64,000 nt of DNA from contig CACNWE010000005.1 in NCBI GenBank assembly GCA_902623995.1, positions 1 through 64,000 of the forward strand, read 5' to 3'. Under the pieces are notes generated by a model that worked only from the letters and a program-made list of their open reading frames with translations, was not told the origin of the DNA and ran no database searches. The DNA comes from an uncultured SAR116 cluster alpha proteobacterium (GTDB taxonomy: Bacteria > Pseudomonadota > Alphaproteobacteria > Puniceispirillales > Marisalimonadaceae). Each line of letters opens with the position of its first letter. Positions within the stretch are counted from its first letter, which is position 1. The translations under genes and the position numbers were made by a program. Below are positions 48,344-56,849 of the stretch, piece after piece.

Positions 48344-49069
48344 ATGCGTGATAAAGAGTTTAAAAAAAATAATGTTCATATTTTAATTATCGATGATGAT
48401 GAAAAAATTAGACTGTTACTTAAACAATTTTTAGAAAATAATGATTTTAAAGTTTCGGATGTAGAAAATACTAATCAAGCAAAAAAAATTATGGAAAGTT
48501 TAATTTTTGATTTATTGGTAATTGACATCATGATGCCAGGTCAAAACGGATTAGATTTTTTAAAAGAAATTAGACAAACAAATTCTATACCGACTTTAAT
48601 GCTAACAGCTATGTCAAGCCCTGAAGATAGACTTGATGGTCTTGAATATGGTGCAGATGATTATATGACGAAGCCTTTTGAACCTAGAGAATTGTTACTT
48701 AGAATTCAAAATATACTGAAAAGATTTACTACAAACATAAAAAGTTCTGAAAATCAGGAAAATACTAGATTTGGTCCATTTTCATTCAATCATAAGTCTC
48801 TTAACTTATATAAAAACAACATATCTGTTCATTTAACAACATCTGAACAAAAGTTATTAAATTGCTTTTGTAAATCACCAAACAAACCCTTTTCTCGAGA
48901 TGATATTAATAACTCTCTTGGCGGTAATATCGAAACTAGATCAATCGATGTTGCTATAGCGAGAATAAGAAGAAAAATTGAAATTGATCAAAGATACCCT
49001 GTTTATTTGCAAACAGTTCGTGGAATTGGCTGGATGTTACAAACCCATGAAGAAGATAATAATGATTAA
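48344..49069 (+). CDS. OmpR/PhoB-type response regulator
   Basis: A 241-aa two-component regulator. The receiver domain has IIDDDEKIR (about 15-23), the phosphoacceptor Asp61 in VIDIMMPGQNG, LTAMSS and the KPF lysine in DDYMTKPFEPREL. The C-terminal winged helix shows LTTSEQKLLNCFCKSPNKPFSRDDI and VDVAIARIRRKIE...YLQTVRGIGWM. It is directly followed by its kinase. The next gene on the other side is ilvE, a neighbourhood also seen in other alphaproteobacteria. The signal is unknown. The 167-base upstream gap is very AT-rich and shows no clear site. Confidence 0.93.
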   Translation: MRDKEFKKNNVHILIIDDDEKIRLLLKQFLENNDFKVSDVENTNQAKKIMESLIFDLLVIDIMMPGQNGLDFLKEIRQTNSIPTLMLTAMSSPEDRLDGLEYGADDYMTKPFEPRELLLRIQNILKRFTTNIKSSENQENTRFGPFSFNHKSLNLYKNNISVHLTTSEQKLLNCFCKSPNKPFSRDDINNSLGGNIETRSIDVAIARIRRKIEIDQRYPVYLQTVRGIGWMLQTHEEDNND

Positions 49070-49085
49070 TAGAAAAGTTTAGACC

Positions 49086-50396
49086 ATGAGATTACGCGAC
49101 ATTACACCAAAGAGCCTTTTTGGCAGAATGTTAGCAATTATTCTTGTTCCAATAATTATTGTGCAGATCATTTCTGTTTCAATTTTTTATGAAAGGCATT
49201 GGGATTGGGTATCTAGACATATGGCCAAAAATTTGTCTAAAGATCTAGGCTTGTTAATTGACGAATTAGGAAAAGAACCCTCAAAAGACCAAAGGGCTTT
49301 ATCTGCAGTTAGGGCCAGACAATATTTTGATATTATTTTTTATTGGTTAGAAGGCGGTATTTTAAAACCAAATCAATCATTTAATGCAAAATTTAAAAAT
49401 TTTCGAAACTCCCTTCAAGAACGAATCAAAGAACCTTTCTATTTATCATCTATTGAAAATTCAAGTCAATTTTACGTTGATATACAATTAGCAAACGGAA
49501 TTGTTAGAATGCATATTGATAATAAGCGTTTATTTGTACCCACTGGAATCACATTCATAATGTGGTCCGTTGGTGCTTCAGTAATTCTTTTTTCTATAGC
49601 TATAATTTTTTTAAGGGGACAAGTAAGGCCGATTTTAAGATTAGCAAATGCAGCCAGACAAATTGGTTATGGTAGAGAAGTAGATAACTATAATATAGAA
49701 GGTGCAACTGAAGTCAGAATAGCGGGTAGGGCATTTCAAGCGATGAGACATAGAATTAATAAACAAATTTCTGAAAAAACTTCGTTACTTGCAGGCGTTA
49801 GTCATGATTTAAAAACTCCTATAACTAGGATGAGACTTCAATTGGCAATCATGGATAATAAAAAAGAAATAAAAGATGATTTTGAAAAAGAATTAATTGA
49901 ATTAGAAGATATGATTGATGGGTATTTAGAATTTGCAAGAAATGAAAGAGAAGAGCAAATGGTTGACGCAAGTTTATTTAAATTACTTCAGCAAGCAGCC
50001 AAAACATCTGATCCTTCAGGAGAAAAAATAACTATTTCTGTTCCAACAGACAATATCCCTATCTTCCCAATACAAGTTCAATCAATTAGAAGAGCATTAA
50101 TAAATTTATTTACAAATGCAATTAGGTATGCAGGCAAAGCAAATGCTCAAATACAAATCTTTGATGATCATAGTGAAGTAATCATTGACGATAATGGTCC
50201 AGGTATACCAAGAGATAAAAGAGAAGAGGTAGTGTTGCCATTTACTAGATTAGAAAACTCAAGAAATATAAAAACGGGCGGAACCGGACTAGGGTTGTCT
50301 ATAGCTAAAAATTCTGCATTAAACCATGGAGGTGAATTAATTTTAGAGGATAGCCCTTTAGGCGGATTAAGAGTTAGACTTTTATTACCATTATAA
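49086..50396 (+). CDS. EnvZ-like membrane sensor histidine kinase
   Basis: The 436-aa kinase has two membrane helices (about 12-34 and 154-176) enclosing a periplasmic domain of about 120 residues, a HAMP segment (RGQVRPILRLANAARQIGYG), HisKA with the phospho-His240 in LLAGVSHDLKTPITRMRLQL, and HATPase motifs ALINLFTNAIRYA, IIDDNGPGIPRDKREEV, and TGGTGLGLSIAKNSALNHGG. It pairs with the regulator 16 bases upstream, and its stop abuts the convergent gene's stop. It is EnvZ-like by architecture; osmosensing is not implied. Confidence 0.93.
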   Translation: MRLRDITPKSLFGRMLAIILVPIIIVQIISVSIFYERHWDWVSRHMAKNLSKDLGLLIDELGKEPSKDQRALSAVRARQYFDIIFYWLEGGILKPNQSFNAKFKNFRNSLQERIKEPFYLSSIENSSQFYVDIQLANGIVRMHIDNKRLFVPTGITFIMWSVGASVILFSIAIIFLRGQVRPILRLANAARQIGYGREVDNYNIEGATEVRIAGRAFQAMRHRINKQISEKTSLLAGVSHDLKTPITRMRLQLAIMDNKKEIKDDFEKELIELEDMIDGYLEFARNEREEQMVDASLFKLLQQAAKTSDPSGEKITISVPTDNIPIFPIQVQSIRRALINLFTNAIRYAGKANAQIQIFDDHSEVIIDDNGPGIPRDKREEVVLPFTRLENSRNIKTGGTGLGLSIAKNSALNHGGELILEDSPLGGLRVRLLLPL

Positions 50397-51005
50397 TCAT
50401 TTCTCTATAATACCCATAAAAAGACCTATATCTTCCATATCGCTTAAATATTTGTCTAAATATCTTATTACTGCGTCTATATCTTTATTCTCATCATTAA
50501 AGAAAATTTCAAGACTTTTTGTGAAAACAATATTTAAAGCTAAAGATTTTAAATTTTTTATTACACAATTTTGGTCTTTTTCAATTAAAGTTAAAAGATT
50601 AGACGTAAAATTGTAATTTTCTCTAAAAACCTCTAAAAAAACTTTGATTCTTTGTTTAGTATTACCACTTAAAATCTTCAAAGATTGTTTATATTGAAGA
50701 TATTTTTCAAACCTTAATGACAAACCCTCTAAAATTTTATCGTACGTGCTTGAAATAGTGTCATCGGCTATATCTAATTGAAGTTCAGCTAATGCCTCTT
50801 TATCGAGTTTTGATATAAGAATTTTTAAGAATAAAATTCTATAATCAATTGAATTATTCGGAACTATTTTCTCCACTTCTTCTTTAGAAGTTTTGGCTTC
50901 TACACAAAGTTTTTCTAAACTTATTTTTGATGTCTTGCTCATTTCTAAAATCGAAAAATAAGCTTTACACAATTTCCATTCTAAATTTTCATTATCTAAA
51001 TTCAT
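50397..51005 (-). CDS. TetR/COQ9-like helical protein downstream of proC
   Basis: A 202-aa, almost entirely helical protein. Its N-terminal SKISLEKLCVEAKTSKEEVEKIV fits a TetR-type HTH, although weakly, and the C-terminal AVIRYLDKYLSDMEDIGLFMG recalls the end of COQ9/TetR-like alphaproteobacterial proteins found after proC. No catalytic motif is visible. Either a regulator or a COQ9-related lipid/ubiquinone helper would fit; the UbiK-like gene in the same run is mild context for the latter. Confidence 0.5.
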   Translation of the reverse strand: MNLDNENLEWKLCKAYFSILEMSKTSKISLEKLCVEAKTSKEEVEKIVPNNSIDYRILFLKILISKLDKEALAELQLDIADDTISSTYDKILEGLSLRFEKYLQYKQSLKILSGNTKQRIKVFLEVFRENYNFTSNLLTLIEKDQNCVIKNLKSLALNIVFTKSLEIFFNDENKDIDAVIRYLDKYLSDMEDIGLFMGIIEK

Positions 51006-51014
51006 AAAATATAT

Positions 51015-51839
51015 TTATCCATCAAAATTTAGCTCTTTAGCCCTTTTTATAGCATAATTAATCGTTGATTTAAGCAAAGGGTATAACCCATTTTTTTTTG
51101 ATTGAAGTACTAATAGCCCTGCCTCAGTAGTTCCTCCAGAACTAGTTACGTTTTCCTTTAATATTTTTGGATCAATATTAGAAGCTTCAATCAATCTCGC
51201 AGATCCAATCAATGTTTCTTTAGCCAAAATTTTTGCGTCTTTTTTTGTGAACCCTTGATCAATACCTATTTGTGACAGAACTTCAATTAAATAAAAAATA
51301 TAACCTGGCCCAGAACCTGATATCGCAGTGACATTATCAATCAGACTTTCATTATTTAAATAAATTGTCTTACTGAAAGCTGTTAACAATGCTCTAACAT
51401 CTTTATCTTCCTCTTCACTTAGATTTTTACTTTTACAATAACCAGTTACACCAAATCCAATAGATGCTGGTAAATTTGGCATTGCTCTGACTATTTTAAT
51501 ATCTTTATTGATTTTATTTCTGAACCAAGAAAATGATAACCCGGCTGCAATAGAAACGAAAACTGATTTATCCAGATTAAAATCCGAAAAGCTTATAACA
51601 GTTTCTTCCATTTGCTGAGGTTTAACCGCAAGAAAAATAATATCAATAATTTTTAATTTTTTTGTTTTATTTAAATGCTCAATATTTTCGTAAGAATTAA
51701 AACCGTCCTTTTTAGCAAGTTTTCTTTGGGAGACATCTTTTTCAATTATAAAAATATTAAAATCTAGTTCTTTAAGTTTCCATCCTCTAGCAATAGACGA
51801 GCCCATTTTACCATAACCAAATAAAAGTAAGTTTTTCAT
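51015..51839 (-). CDS. proC: Pyrroline-5-carboxylate reductase
   Basis: Makes proline from pyrroline-5-carboxylate with NAD(P)H. The 274-aa protein has the Rossmann start LLLFGYGKMGSSIARGW (about 4-20), FLAVKPQQMEETV, VSIAAGLS, VRAMPNLPASIGFGVTGY, AISGSGPGYIFYLIE and the C-terminal signature VTSSGGTTEAGLLVLQ. It lies 10 bases before the TetR/COQ9-like gene and 44 after YbjN. Confidence 0.95.
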   Translation of the reverse strand: MKNLLLFGYGKMGSSIARGWKLKELDFNIFIIEKDVSQRKLAKKDGFNSYENIEHLNKTKKLKIIDIIFLAVKPQQMEETVISFSDFNLDKSVFVSIAAGLSFSWFRNKINKDIKIVRAMPNLPASIGFGVTGYCKSKNLSEEEDKDVRALLTAFSKTIYLNNESLIDNVTAISGSGPGYIFYLIEVLSQIGIDQGFTKKDAKILAKETLIGSARLIEASNIDPKILKENVTSSGGTTEAGLLVLQSKKNGLYPLLKSTINYAIKRAKELNFDG

Positions 51840-51883
51840 AACATTCCTAGTTAGTTTTTGCTCATATTGAAATTTTAAAATTT

Positions 51884-52372
51884 TTATGCATAACCCTCAT
51901 TCTTCAAAAATAATAATTCTAAAGAAGCACTATCAGTTTTTTCTCCATAAACTAAACTATGAATACCAGAAACAAAATTATGAAATAAACTTTTTGTTAA
52001 ATCTAACTTTATTTTTAAAAAATCATGAATGGGCTTTCCCTCTATTTTTAAATAGTAAGGTGAAATTAAATTATATTTAATTTTCCAAAATTTGAAGTCA
52101 AAAACAAAAAAACCCTCTTTTAAATTTTGATTTGCAATATTAATTAACATCAACAATTCATTTGTTATTTTTTTAGGAATTTCTATATCCAGGGTAAATT
52201 GAAAATAAATTTTATCTTCATCATTATAGATATTCAAATAATAATCTGCTATCTCACCCACAAAATAAGAATGAAAATTATGTTTTGAATCTTCATTAAT
52301 TATCCAGTTATGTGAATTAAAGACATTTGAAATTAATGGAGAAAAAATTATTTTTTTTAATTCATCTGTCAT
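51884..52372 (-). CDS. YbjN domain protein
   Basis: A 162-aa protein with the YbjN pattern of mixed strands and helices (FHSYFVGEIADYYLNIYNDEDKIYFQFTLDIEIP, LLMLINIANQNLKEGFFVFDF, YYLKIEGKPIHDFLKIKLDL). YbjN domains resemble type III secretion chaperones, and the molecular function is unclear. The ubiK-ybjN-proC order is common in alphaproteobacteria and supports the call. Confidence 0.8.
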   Translation of the reverse strand: MTDELKKIIFSPLISNVFNSHNWIINEDSKHNFHSYFVGEIADYYLNIYNDEDKIYFQFTLDIEIPKKITNELLMLINIANQNLKEGFFVFDFKFWKIKYNLISPYYLKIEGKPIHDFLKIKLDLTKSLFHNFVSGIHSLVYGEKTDSASLELLFLKNEGYA

Positions 52373-52446
52373 AAAAACTATATATAGTAAAATTTGGTTA
52401 ATTTGCTTAAATTATATACTATATATTGATTATCATAAATTAAAAG

Positions 52447-52710
52447 TTACTTTTTCTTATTTGTAAGAACTTTTTTTGCACTTTTATTTTCTAACTTTGT
52501 TTTTAACAAAATAAATTCAGAATTTAACTTTTCGTGTCTGTCAACAAGAGCTTCAAAGTCTTCACGATTAACAATACCTTGTGAATTAATAAATTTTTCA
52601 AATCTACTTTTTATAATGTTGTCAATTTCAGTTTTTAAATCGGCAAAAGTTGATAGCGCTCCTGTAATAATTGACGCTGTATCTTTAAAAAAAAATTTAC
52701 TATTTTTCAT
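52447..52710 (-). CDS. UbiK-like accessory factor (BMFP family)
   Basis: An 87-aa protein with a short amphipathic N-terminal part and a C-terminal coiled coil: SIITGALSTFADLKTEIDNIIKSRFEKFINSQGIVNREDFEALVDRHEKL. The REDFE pattern followed by a coiled coil is that of BMFP/UbiK proteins, which help the aerobic ubiquinone-synthesis complex and can fuse membranes in vitro. It diverges from lgt with an 80-base gap. Confidence 0.75.
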   Translation of the reverse strand: MKNSKFFFKDTASIITGALSTFADLKTEIDNIIKSRFEKFINSQGIVNREDFEALVDRHEKLNSEFILLKTKLENKSAKKVLTNKKK

Positions 52711-52790
52711 TTATTTTCCTTAAAGTAATGAATGTACGTTTATTATAAGATATTTTTACAATTTTTAAAAATTATATTAAAGTTGCTTTA

Positions 52791-53585
52791 ATGTTTCAAT
52801 TTCCAAATATTAATCCGATAGCTATAGATTTTGGGTTTATCAAAATTAGTTGGTATGCACTTTCTTATGTTGCAGGCATTTTATCTAGTTGGTATTTTAT
52901 TTTGAAAATTATTAAAATAAAAAATATTCAAATTAGTAATAAAATAATTAGCGAATTAATTAGTAACTGTATAATAGGTATTATATTAGGTGGAAGGTTA
53001 GGTTATATTATATTCTACAATCCTGAATATTATTTTTATAATTTAATAGAAATTATTAAAATATGGAATGGAGGAATGTCGTTTCATGGAGGTTTTATAG
53101 GTGTCGTGCTGGCTGTCATTTATTCAAGTAAAACTTCTAAAATTCCAGTTATTATGTTCTCTGACATTATTTCGATCGTTGCCCCAATTGGACTTTTTTT
53201 TGGGAGAATAGCAAATTTTGTAAATGGAGAACTTTTTGGAAGGGTTACCGACCATGATTTTGGAATTATATTTCCAAATGGCGGAAATCTTCCTAGGCAC
53301 CCTAGTCAATTATATGAGGCTGTTTTTGAAGGATTAATCTTGTTTTTAATTATGATTTTATTAATGAAAAAATCTTATTTTTTTGAAAGAAAGGGCTTTT
53401 TGACTGCCTCATTTATATTTTTCTACGGAATTTTTAGGTTCTTTATAGAGTATTTTAGGGAACCTGATGGTCACATTGGATTAATTTATTTTAACTTTTC
53501 GATGGGACAAATTTTATCCCTACCAATGATAGTTACTGGTTTGTATTTCATGATTATTTTTTATAATAAAAAAATAGTCCATTGA
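52791..53585 (+). CDS. lgt: Prolipoprotein diacylglyceryl transferase
   Basis: Lgt transfers diacylglycerol to the lipobox cysteine of prolipoproteins in the inner membrane. The 264-aa protein has about seven membrane helices, SWYALSYVAGI near the N-terminus, GGRLGYIIFYN, WNGGMSFHGGFIGV with the essential His-Gly, GRIANFVNGELFGR (Lgt signature) and HPSQLYEAVFEGL. It starts the lgt-pgeF-prs run, as in other alphaproteobacteria. Confidence 0.96.
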   Translation: MFQFPNINPIAIDFGFIKISWYALSYVAGILSSWYFILKIIKIKNIQISNKIISELISNCIIGIILGGRLGYIIFYNPEYYFYNLIEIIKIWNGGMSFHGGFIGVVLAVIYSSKTSKIPVIMFSDIISIVAPIGLFFGRIANFVNGELFGRVTDHDFGIIFPNGGNLPRHPSQLYEAVFEGLILFLIMILLMKKSYFFERKGFLTASFIFFYGIFRFFIEYFREPDGHIGLIYFNFSMGQILSLPMIVTGLYFMIIFYNKKIVH

Positions 53586-53620
53586 TTTATATTTAACTTT
53601 ATGTAAAGAAAAAATTAAGA

Positions 53621-54403
53621 ATGAGCATAAAAAAAATACTTCATCCTAAATTAGAATTCAGTGATATCACCTATGGATTTTTCACAAGAAACGGTGGTTA
53701 CTCTAAATCACCTTACAATTCACTCAATTGTAGTTTCAATGTTGAGGACAACGAGAGTGATGTTAAAAAAAATTTAAAATTAGTTTGTAATGAATTAAAA
53801 TTACAAAAATTAATTAGATTAAATCAAATACATTCATCTAGAGTTTTTTTAGTTAATAGTAAAGATGATCAAATCAGTAATATTGCAGCAGATGGATTAG
53901 TTACAAAATTAAAAGGTATTGGGTTATCAATTTTAGGCGCTGATTGTGCACCAATTTTATTTTATGATAAGATTTCTAAAATAATTGGTGCCTGTCATGC
54001 AGGTTGGCGAGGAACAATAAATGGAATTATAGAAGCCACAATTAGTAGCATGGAAAATTTAGGCGCAAAAAGAAATGATATTATTTCCATAATAGGTCCC
54101 ACAATACATAAAGACTCTTATGAAATTAAAAAAGATGTAGCACTAATAGTAAAAAAAACTGAATTTTACAAAAAAAATCATTCTATATTGACTAAAGTTA
54201 ATGAAGATGAATATCTATTTGATCTACCTTTGCTAATAAAAGAAAGTTTAAAATTTTCTAAAGTTAATAATTTTGGAGATATTCATATCAACACTTACAA
54301 AAAATCTAATTTGTTCTTTAGTCATAGAAAATCTAGTCATAAAAATTTTCCTGAACAAGGAAAAACTGGAAGACACATTTCTGTAATAGGGTTAATTGGT
54401 TAG
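53621..54403 (+). CDS. pgeF: Multicopper polyphenol oxidase/peptidoglycan editing factor PgeF (YfiH family)
   Basis: A 260-aa laccase-domain protein. The zinc/active-site residues lie in VNSKD..., GADCAPILFYD (Cys) and GACHAGWRGTINGI (Cys-His), with IGPTIHKDSYEI further on. In E. coli PgeF removes aberrant L-Ser muropeptide precursors; older annotation calls the family polyphenol oxidase. The tail DIHINTYKKSNLFFSHRKSS...GRHISVIGL is typical. It lies 35 bases after lgt. Confidence 0.93.
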   Translation: MSIKKILHPKLEFSDITYGFFTRNGGYSKSPYNSLNCSFNVEDNESDVKKNLKLVCNELKLQKLIRLNQIHSSRVFLVNSKDDQISNIAADGLVTKLKGIGLSILGADCAPILFYDKISKIIGACHAGWRGTINGIIEATISSMENLGAKRNDIISIIGPTIHKDSYEIKKDVALIVKKTEFYKKNHSILTKVNEDEYLFDLPLLIKESLKFSKVNNFGDIHINTYKKSNLFFSHRKSSHKNFPEQGKTGRHISVIGLIG

Positions 54404-54407
54404 TGAA

Positions 54408-54473
54408 ATGCCACATTTAATAATTTTTTCGATTATAATGACTTTAGGTTTATGTGTTTTAATATTTATATAA
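54408..54473 (+). CDS. Possible 21-aa hydrophobic micropeptide after pgeF
   Basis: ATG at 54408, four bases after the pgeF stop, opens MPHLIIFSIIMTLGLCVLIFI and ends at TAA 54473. The product would be a single membrane helix. The spacing suits translational coupling, but the RBS is weak and in AT-rich DNA short hydrophobic frames arise easily. The rest of the gap to prs shows nothing else. Confidence 0.25.
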   Translation: MPHLIIFSIIMTLGLCVLIFI

Positions 54474-54549
54474 ATAAAGATAATTTTTCCTTGCTATAAC
54501 TTTAACTAGACTGCTATTAAATAGCTTAAAATACCTTGGGAAATATTTT

Positions 54550-55482
54550 ATGAAAATACTATCTTGCAACTCAAATATTAATTTAGCAGAAAGTATTTCA
54601 AAAACACTTAATACAAATCTTGTAAATGCAGAAGTTAAAAGATTTTCTGATATGGAAGTCTTTGTTGAAGTTCAAGAAAATGTAAGAGGCGAGGATATGT
54701 TTGTTGTACAATCCACTTCTTACCCAGCAAATGACAATTTGATGGAATTACTAGTTGCTTTAGACGCACTTAGAAGAGCAAGTGCAAGAAGAATCACAGC
54801 AGTTATTCCATATTATGGATATGCTAGACAAGATAGAAAATCTGGTCCAAGAACACCTATTTCTGCCAAATTAGTCGCAAACCTAATAACTAAAGCGGGT
54901 GCTGATAGAATTCTTACAATGGACCTGCATGCAGGTCAAATACAAGGTTTTTTTGATATTCCTACTGATAATCTATTTGCAGCTCCAGTTTTTGTAAAAG
55001 ATATAGAAGAAAAATATAAGAACAAACCTGTAGTTATAGTATCTCCAGATGTAGGTGGTGTTGTAAGGGCTAGGGCATATGCAAGACGAATTAATGCAAA
55101 TTTAGCTATAATTGATAAAAGAAGAGAAAAACCTGGTTCGTCTGAAGTTATGAATATTATTGGTGATGTGTCTAATCATCACTGTATAATAGTGGATGAC
55201 ATAATTGATTCAGGAGGTACAATCTGCAATGCTGCTCAAGCGCTTATCGATGTAGGTGCAATTAGTGTAGATGCTTATGTTACACATGGTGTACTGTCTG
55301 GTTCTGCAGTAAGTAATATCTCGAATTCTCCTCTGAGTTCTCTTGTAACAACTAACTCAATTAAAGCAACTGAGGCAGTAAATATGTCAAGTAACATAAG
55401 GCAAATTTCTATTGCTCCTATAATTGGTGAGGCAATTCGTAGAGTTCATATGGAACAATCTGTTTCCAGTCTTTTTGAATAA
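54550..55482 (+). CDS. prs: Ribose-phosphate pyrophosphokinase
   Basis: Makes PRPP from ribose 5-phosphate and ATP for nucleotide, His and Trp synthesis. The 310-aa protein has [102 protein letters not shown] and the PRPP loop [21 protein letters not shown] lies about 9 bases before the ATG. Confidence 0.98.
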   Translation: MKILSCNSNINLAESISKTLNTNLVNAEVKRFSDMEVFVEVQENVRGEDMFVVQSTSYPANDNLMELLVALDALRRASARRITAVIPYYGYARQDRKSGPRTPISAKLVANLITKAGADRILTMDLHAGQIQGFFDIPTDNLFAAPVFVKDIEEKYKNKPVVIVSPDVGGVVRARAYARRINANLAIIDKRREKPGSSEVMNIIGDVSNHHCIIVDDIIDSGGTICNAAQALIDVGAISVDAYVTHGVLSGSAVSNISNSPLSSLVTTNSIKATEAVNMSSNIRQISIAPIIGEAIRRVHMEQSVSSLFE

Positions 55483-55522
55483 ATTTTATATTATTTACTT
55501 TAATTTTTTTTATTTAAAGGTT

Positions 55523-55582
55523 ATGTATGCTTTATTCTTTCGCACCCCTGGAGGCAAAAGAAACTTTAAAGGAGATAATTAA
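55523..55582 (+). CDS. Possible 19-aa leader peptide stop-start coupled to rplY
   Basis: ATG at 55523 opens MYALFFRTPGGKRNFKGDN and ends TAA at 55580-55582; that TAA shares its last base with the rplY ATG at 55582 (TAATG). AAAGG lies only two bases before the ATG, which is close. The stretch is less AT-rich than the surrounding spacer. It may be a coupled leader or merely chance open sequence around the rplY RBS. Confidence 0.25.
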   Translation: MYALFFRTPGGKRNFKGDN

Positions 55583-56232
55583 TGCAAACTATTGATATTA
55601 AGGCTGAAGCTCGAAGTCAGGTTGGTAAGGGGTCTGCCAGAGCAGCAAGGCGTGCAGGTCTAGTTCCTGCAGTTATTTATGGTAATAAACAATCACCAAT
55701 AACTATAACATTAGATGCCAACAAATGGCGTCAGTTAATGCATAAACCTGGTATATTTAGTCAATTAATGAATATTGAAGTTGATAACGAAACTTATTTT
55801 GTATTACCTCGGGATATTCAACAACACCCAGTTTCAGAAGAGGCTGAGCATGTTGACTTTCTAAGAGTTACTAAAAATGCTACAGTTGCTGTTGGTATTA
55901 ATGTTGAGTTCCTAAATGAAGACAAATGTACTGGTTTGAAGTTAGGTGGTGTTCTGAACGTTGTTAGACCTCAGGTGGAGTTGAACTGTCCTGCTATTTC
56001 TATTCCTGAAAAAATAACAGTAGATTTAGAAGGCCTTAATGTTGGACATACTATTCATATTAGCGCAATTGAACTTCCTAATGGCTGCACTCCAACCATA
56101 ACAGATAGAGATTTTACTGTTGCTACTATTGCCGCACCAAGAGGTGGTTTAGGTGATTCTGAAGAAGAAGAAGAGACCGAAACAACCGATAAGGCCGATG
56201 AAGATGACAAAAAGGATGAAAGTGATAGTTAA
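55582..56232 (+). CDS. rplY: 50S ribosomal protein bL25 (long Ctc form)
   Basis: A 5S rRNA-binding ribosomal protein. The 216-aa protein has the L25 domain at the start (AEARSQVGKGSARAARRAGLVPAVIYG), the Ctc C-terminal beta domain (VDLEGLNVGHTIHISAIELP), and a very acidic tail (about 190-216, mostly Glu/Asp/Thr). A strong RBS (AAAGGAG) precedes it. It directly precedes pth, the conserved rplY-pth-ychF order. Confidence 0.96.
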   Translation: MQTIDIKAEARSQVGKGSARAARRAGLVPAVIYGNKQSPITITLDANKWRQLMHKPGIFSQLMNIEVDNETYFVLPRDIQQHPVSEEAEHVDFLRVTKNATVAVGINVEFLNEDKCTGLKLGGVLNVVRPQVELNCPAISIPEKITVDLEGLNVGHTIHISAIELPNGCTPTITDRDFTVATIAAPRGGLGDSEEEEETETTDKADEDDKKDESDS

Positions 56233-56268
56233 AATTACATTAATAAAAAGCAAGTTTTAACTTTTGAG

Positions 56269-56838
56269 ATGTTTCTAATAGTTGGTTTAGGAAATCCTGG
56301 AATTTTTTATAAAAACAACAGACATAATATTGGATATAAAATCTTAGACAATATTAGAGAATTATATAATTTTCCAGATTTCTCAAAAAAATTTAGTTCT
56401 GAATTTTCTAAATCAGAATTGAATAAAAATATTCTGTTTTTACTTAAACCAACCACATTCATGAATGATTCGGGCATTGCTCTAAAAAAAATAAAAGACT
56501 TCTATAATATTGATATAAATAATATCTATGTAATCCATGATGAAATAGATCTCGATCAAGGGCGTATCAAAGTAAAAAAAGGTGGCGGGCATAATGGACA
56601 CAATGGTTTGAAGAGTATAGATAAACTTATTGGTAAAAACTATAATAGAATTAGAATTGGGGTATCAAGGCCTTCAAGAATATTCAAAGAAAATATTGAT
56701 GAAAATATATCTAATTGGGTTCTTTCTGACTTCACATCTGATGAAAAAAAACAATGGCTTGATAAAACAATTGTTGATGTTTCCGAAATGATTATATCCT
56801 TAATTAAAAATCAATGTAATTTATTGGATAAAAATTAA
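56269..56838 (+). CDS. pth: Peptidyl-tRNA hydrolase
   Basis: Recycles tRNA from peptidyl-tRNA that drops off ribosomes. The 189-aa protein has VGLGNPGIFYKNNRHNIGY with catalytic His19, LLKPTTFMNDSGIAL, VIHDEIDLDQGRIKVKKGGGHNGHNGLKSI with the catalytic Asp, and YNRIRIGVSRP. The length is normal and ychF follows 11 bases later. Confidence 0.97.
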   Translation: MFLIVGLGNPGIFYKNNRHNIGYKILDNIRELYNFPDFSKKFSSEFSKSELNKNILFLLKPTTFMNDSGIALKKIKDFYNIDINNIYVIHDEIDLDQGRIKVKKGGGHNGHNGLKSIDKLIGKNYNRIRIGVSRPSRIFKENIDENISNWVLSDFTSDEKKQWLDKTIVDVSEMIISLIKNQCNLLDKN

Positions 56839-56849
56839 TAGGTGAACAA

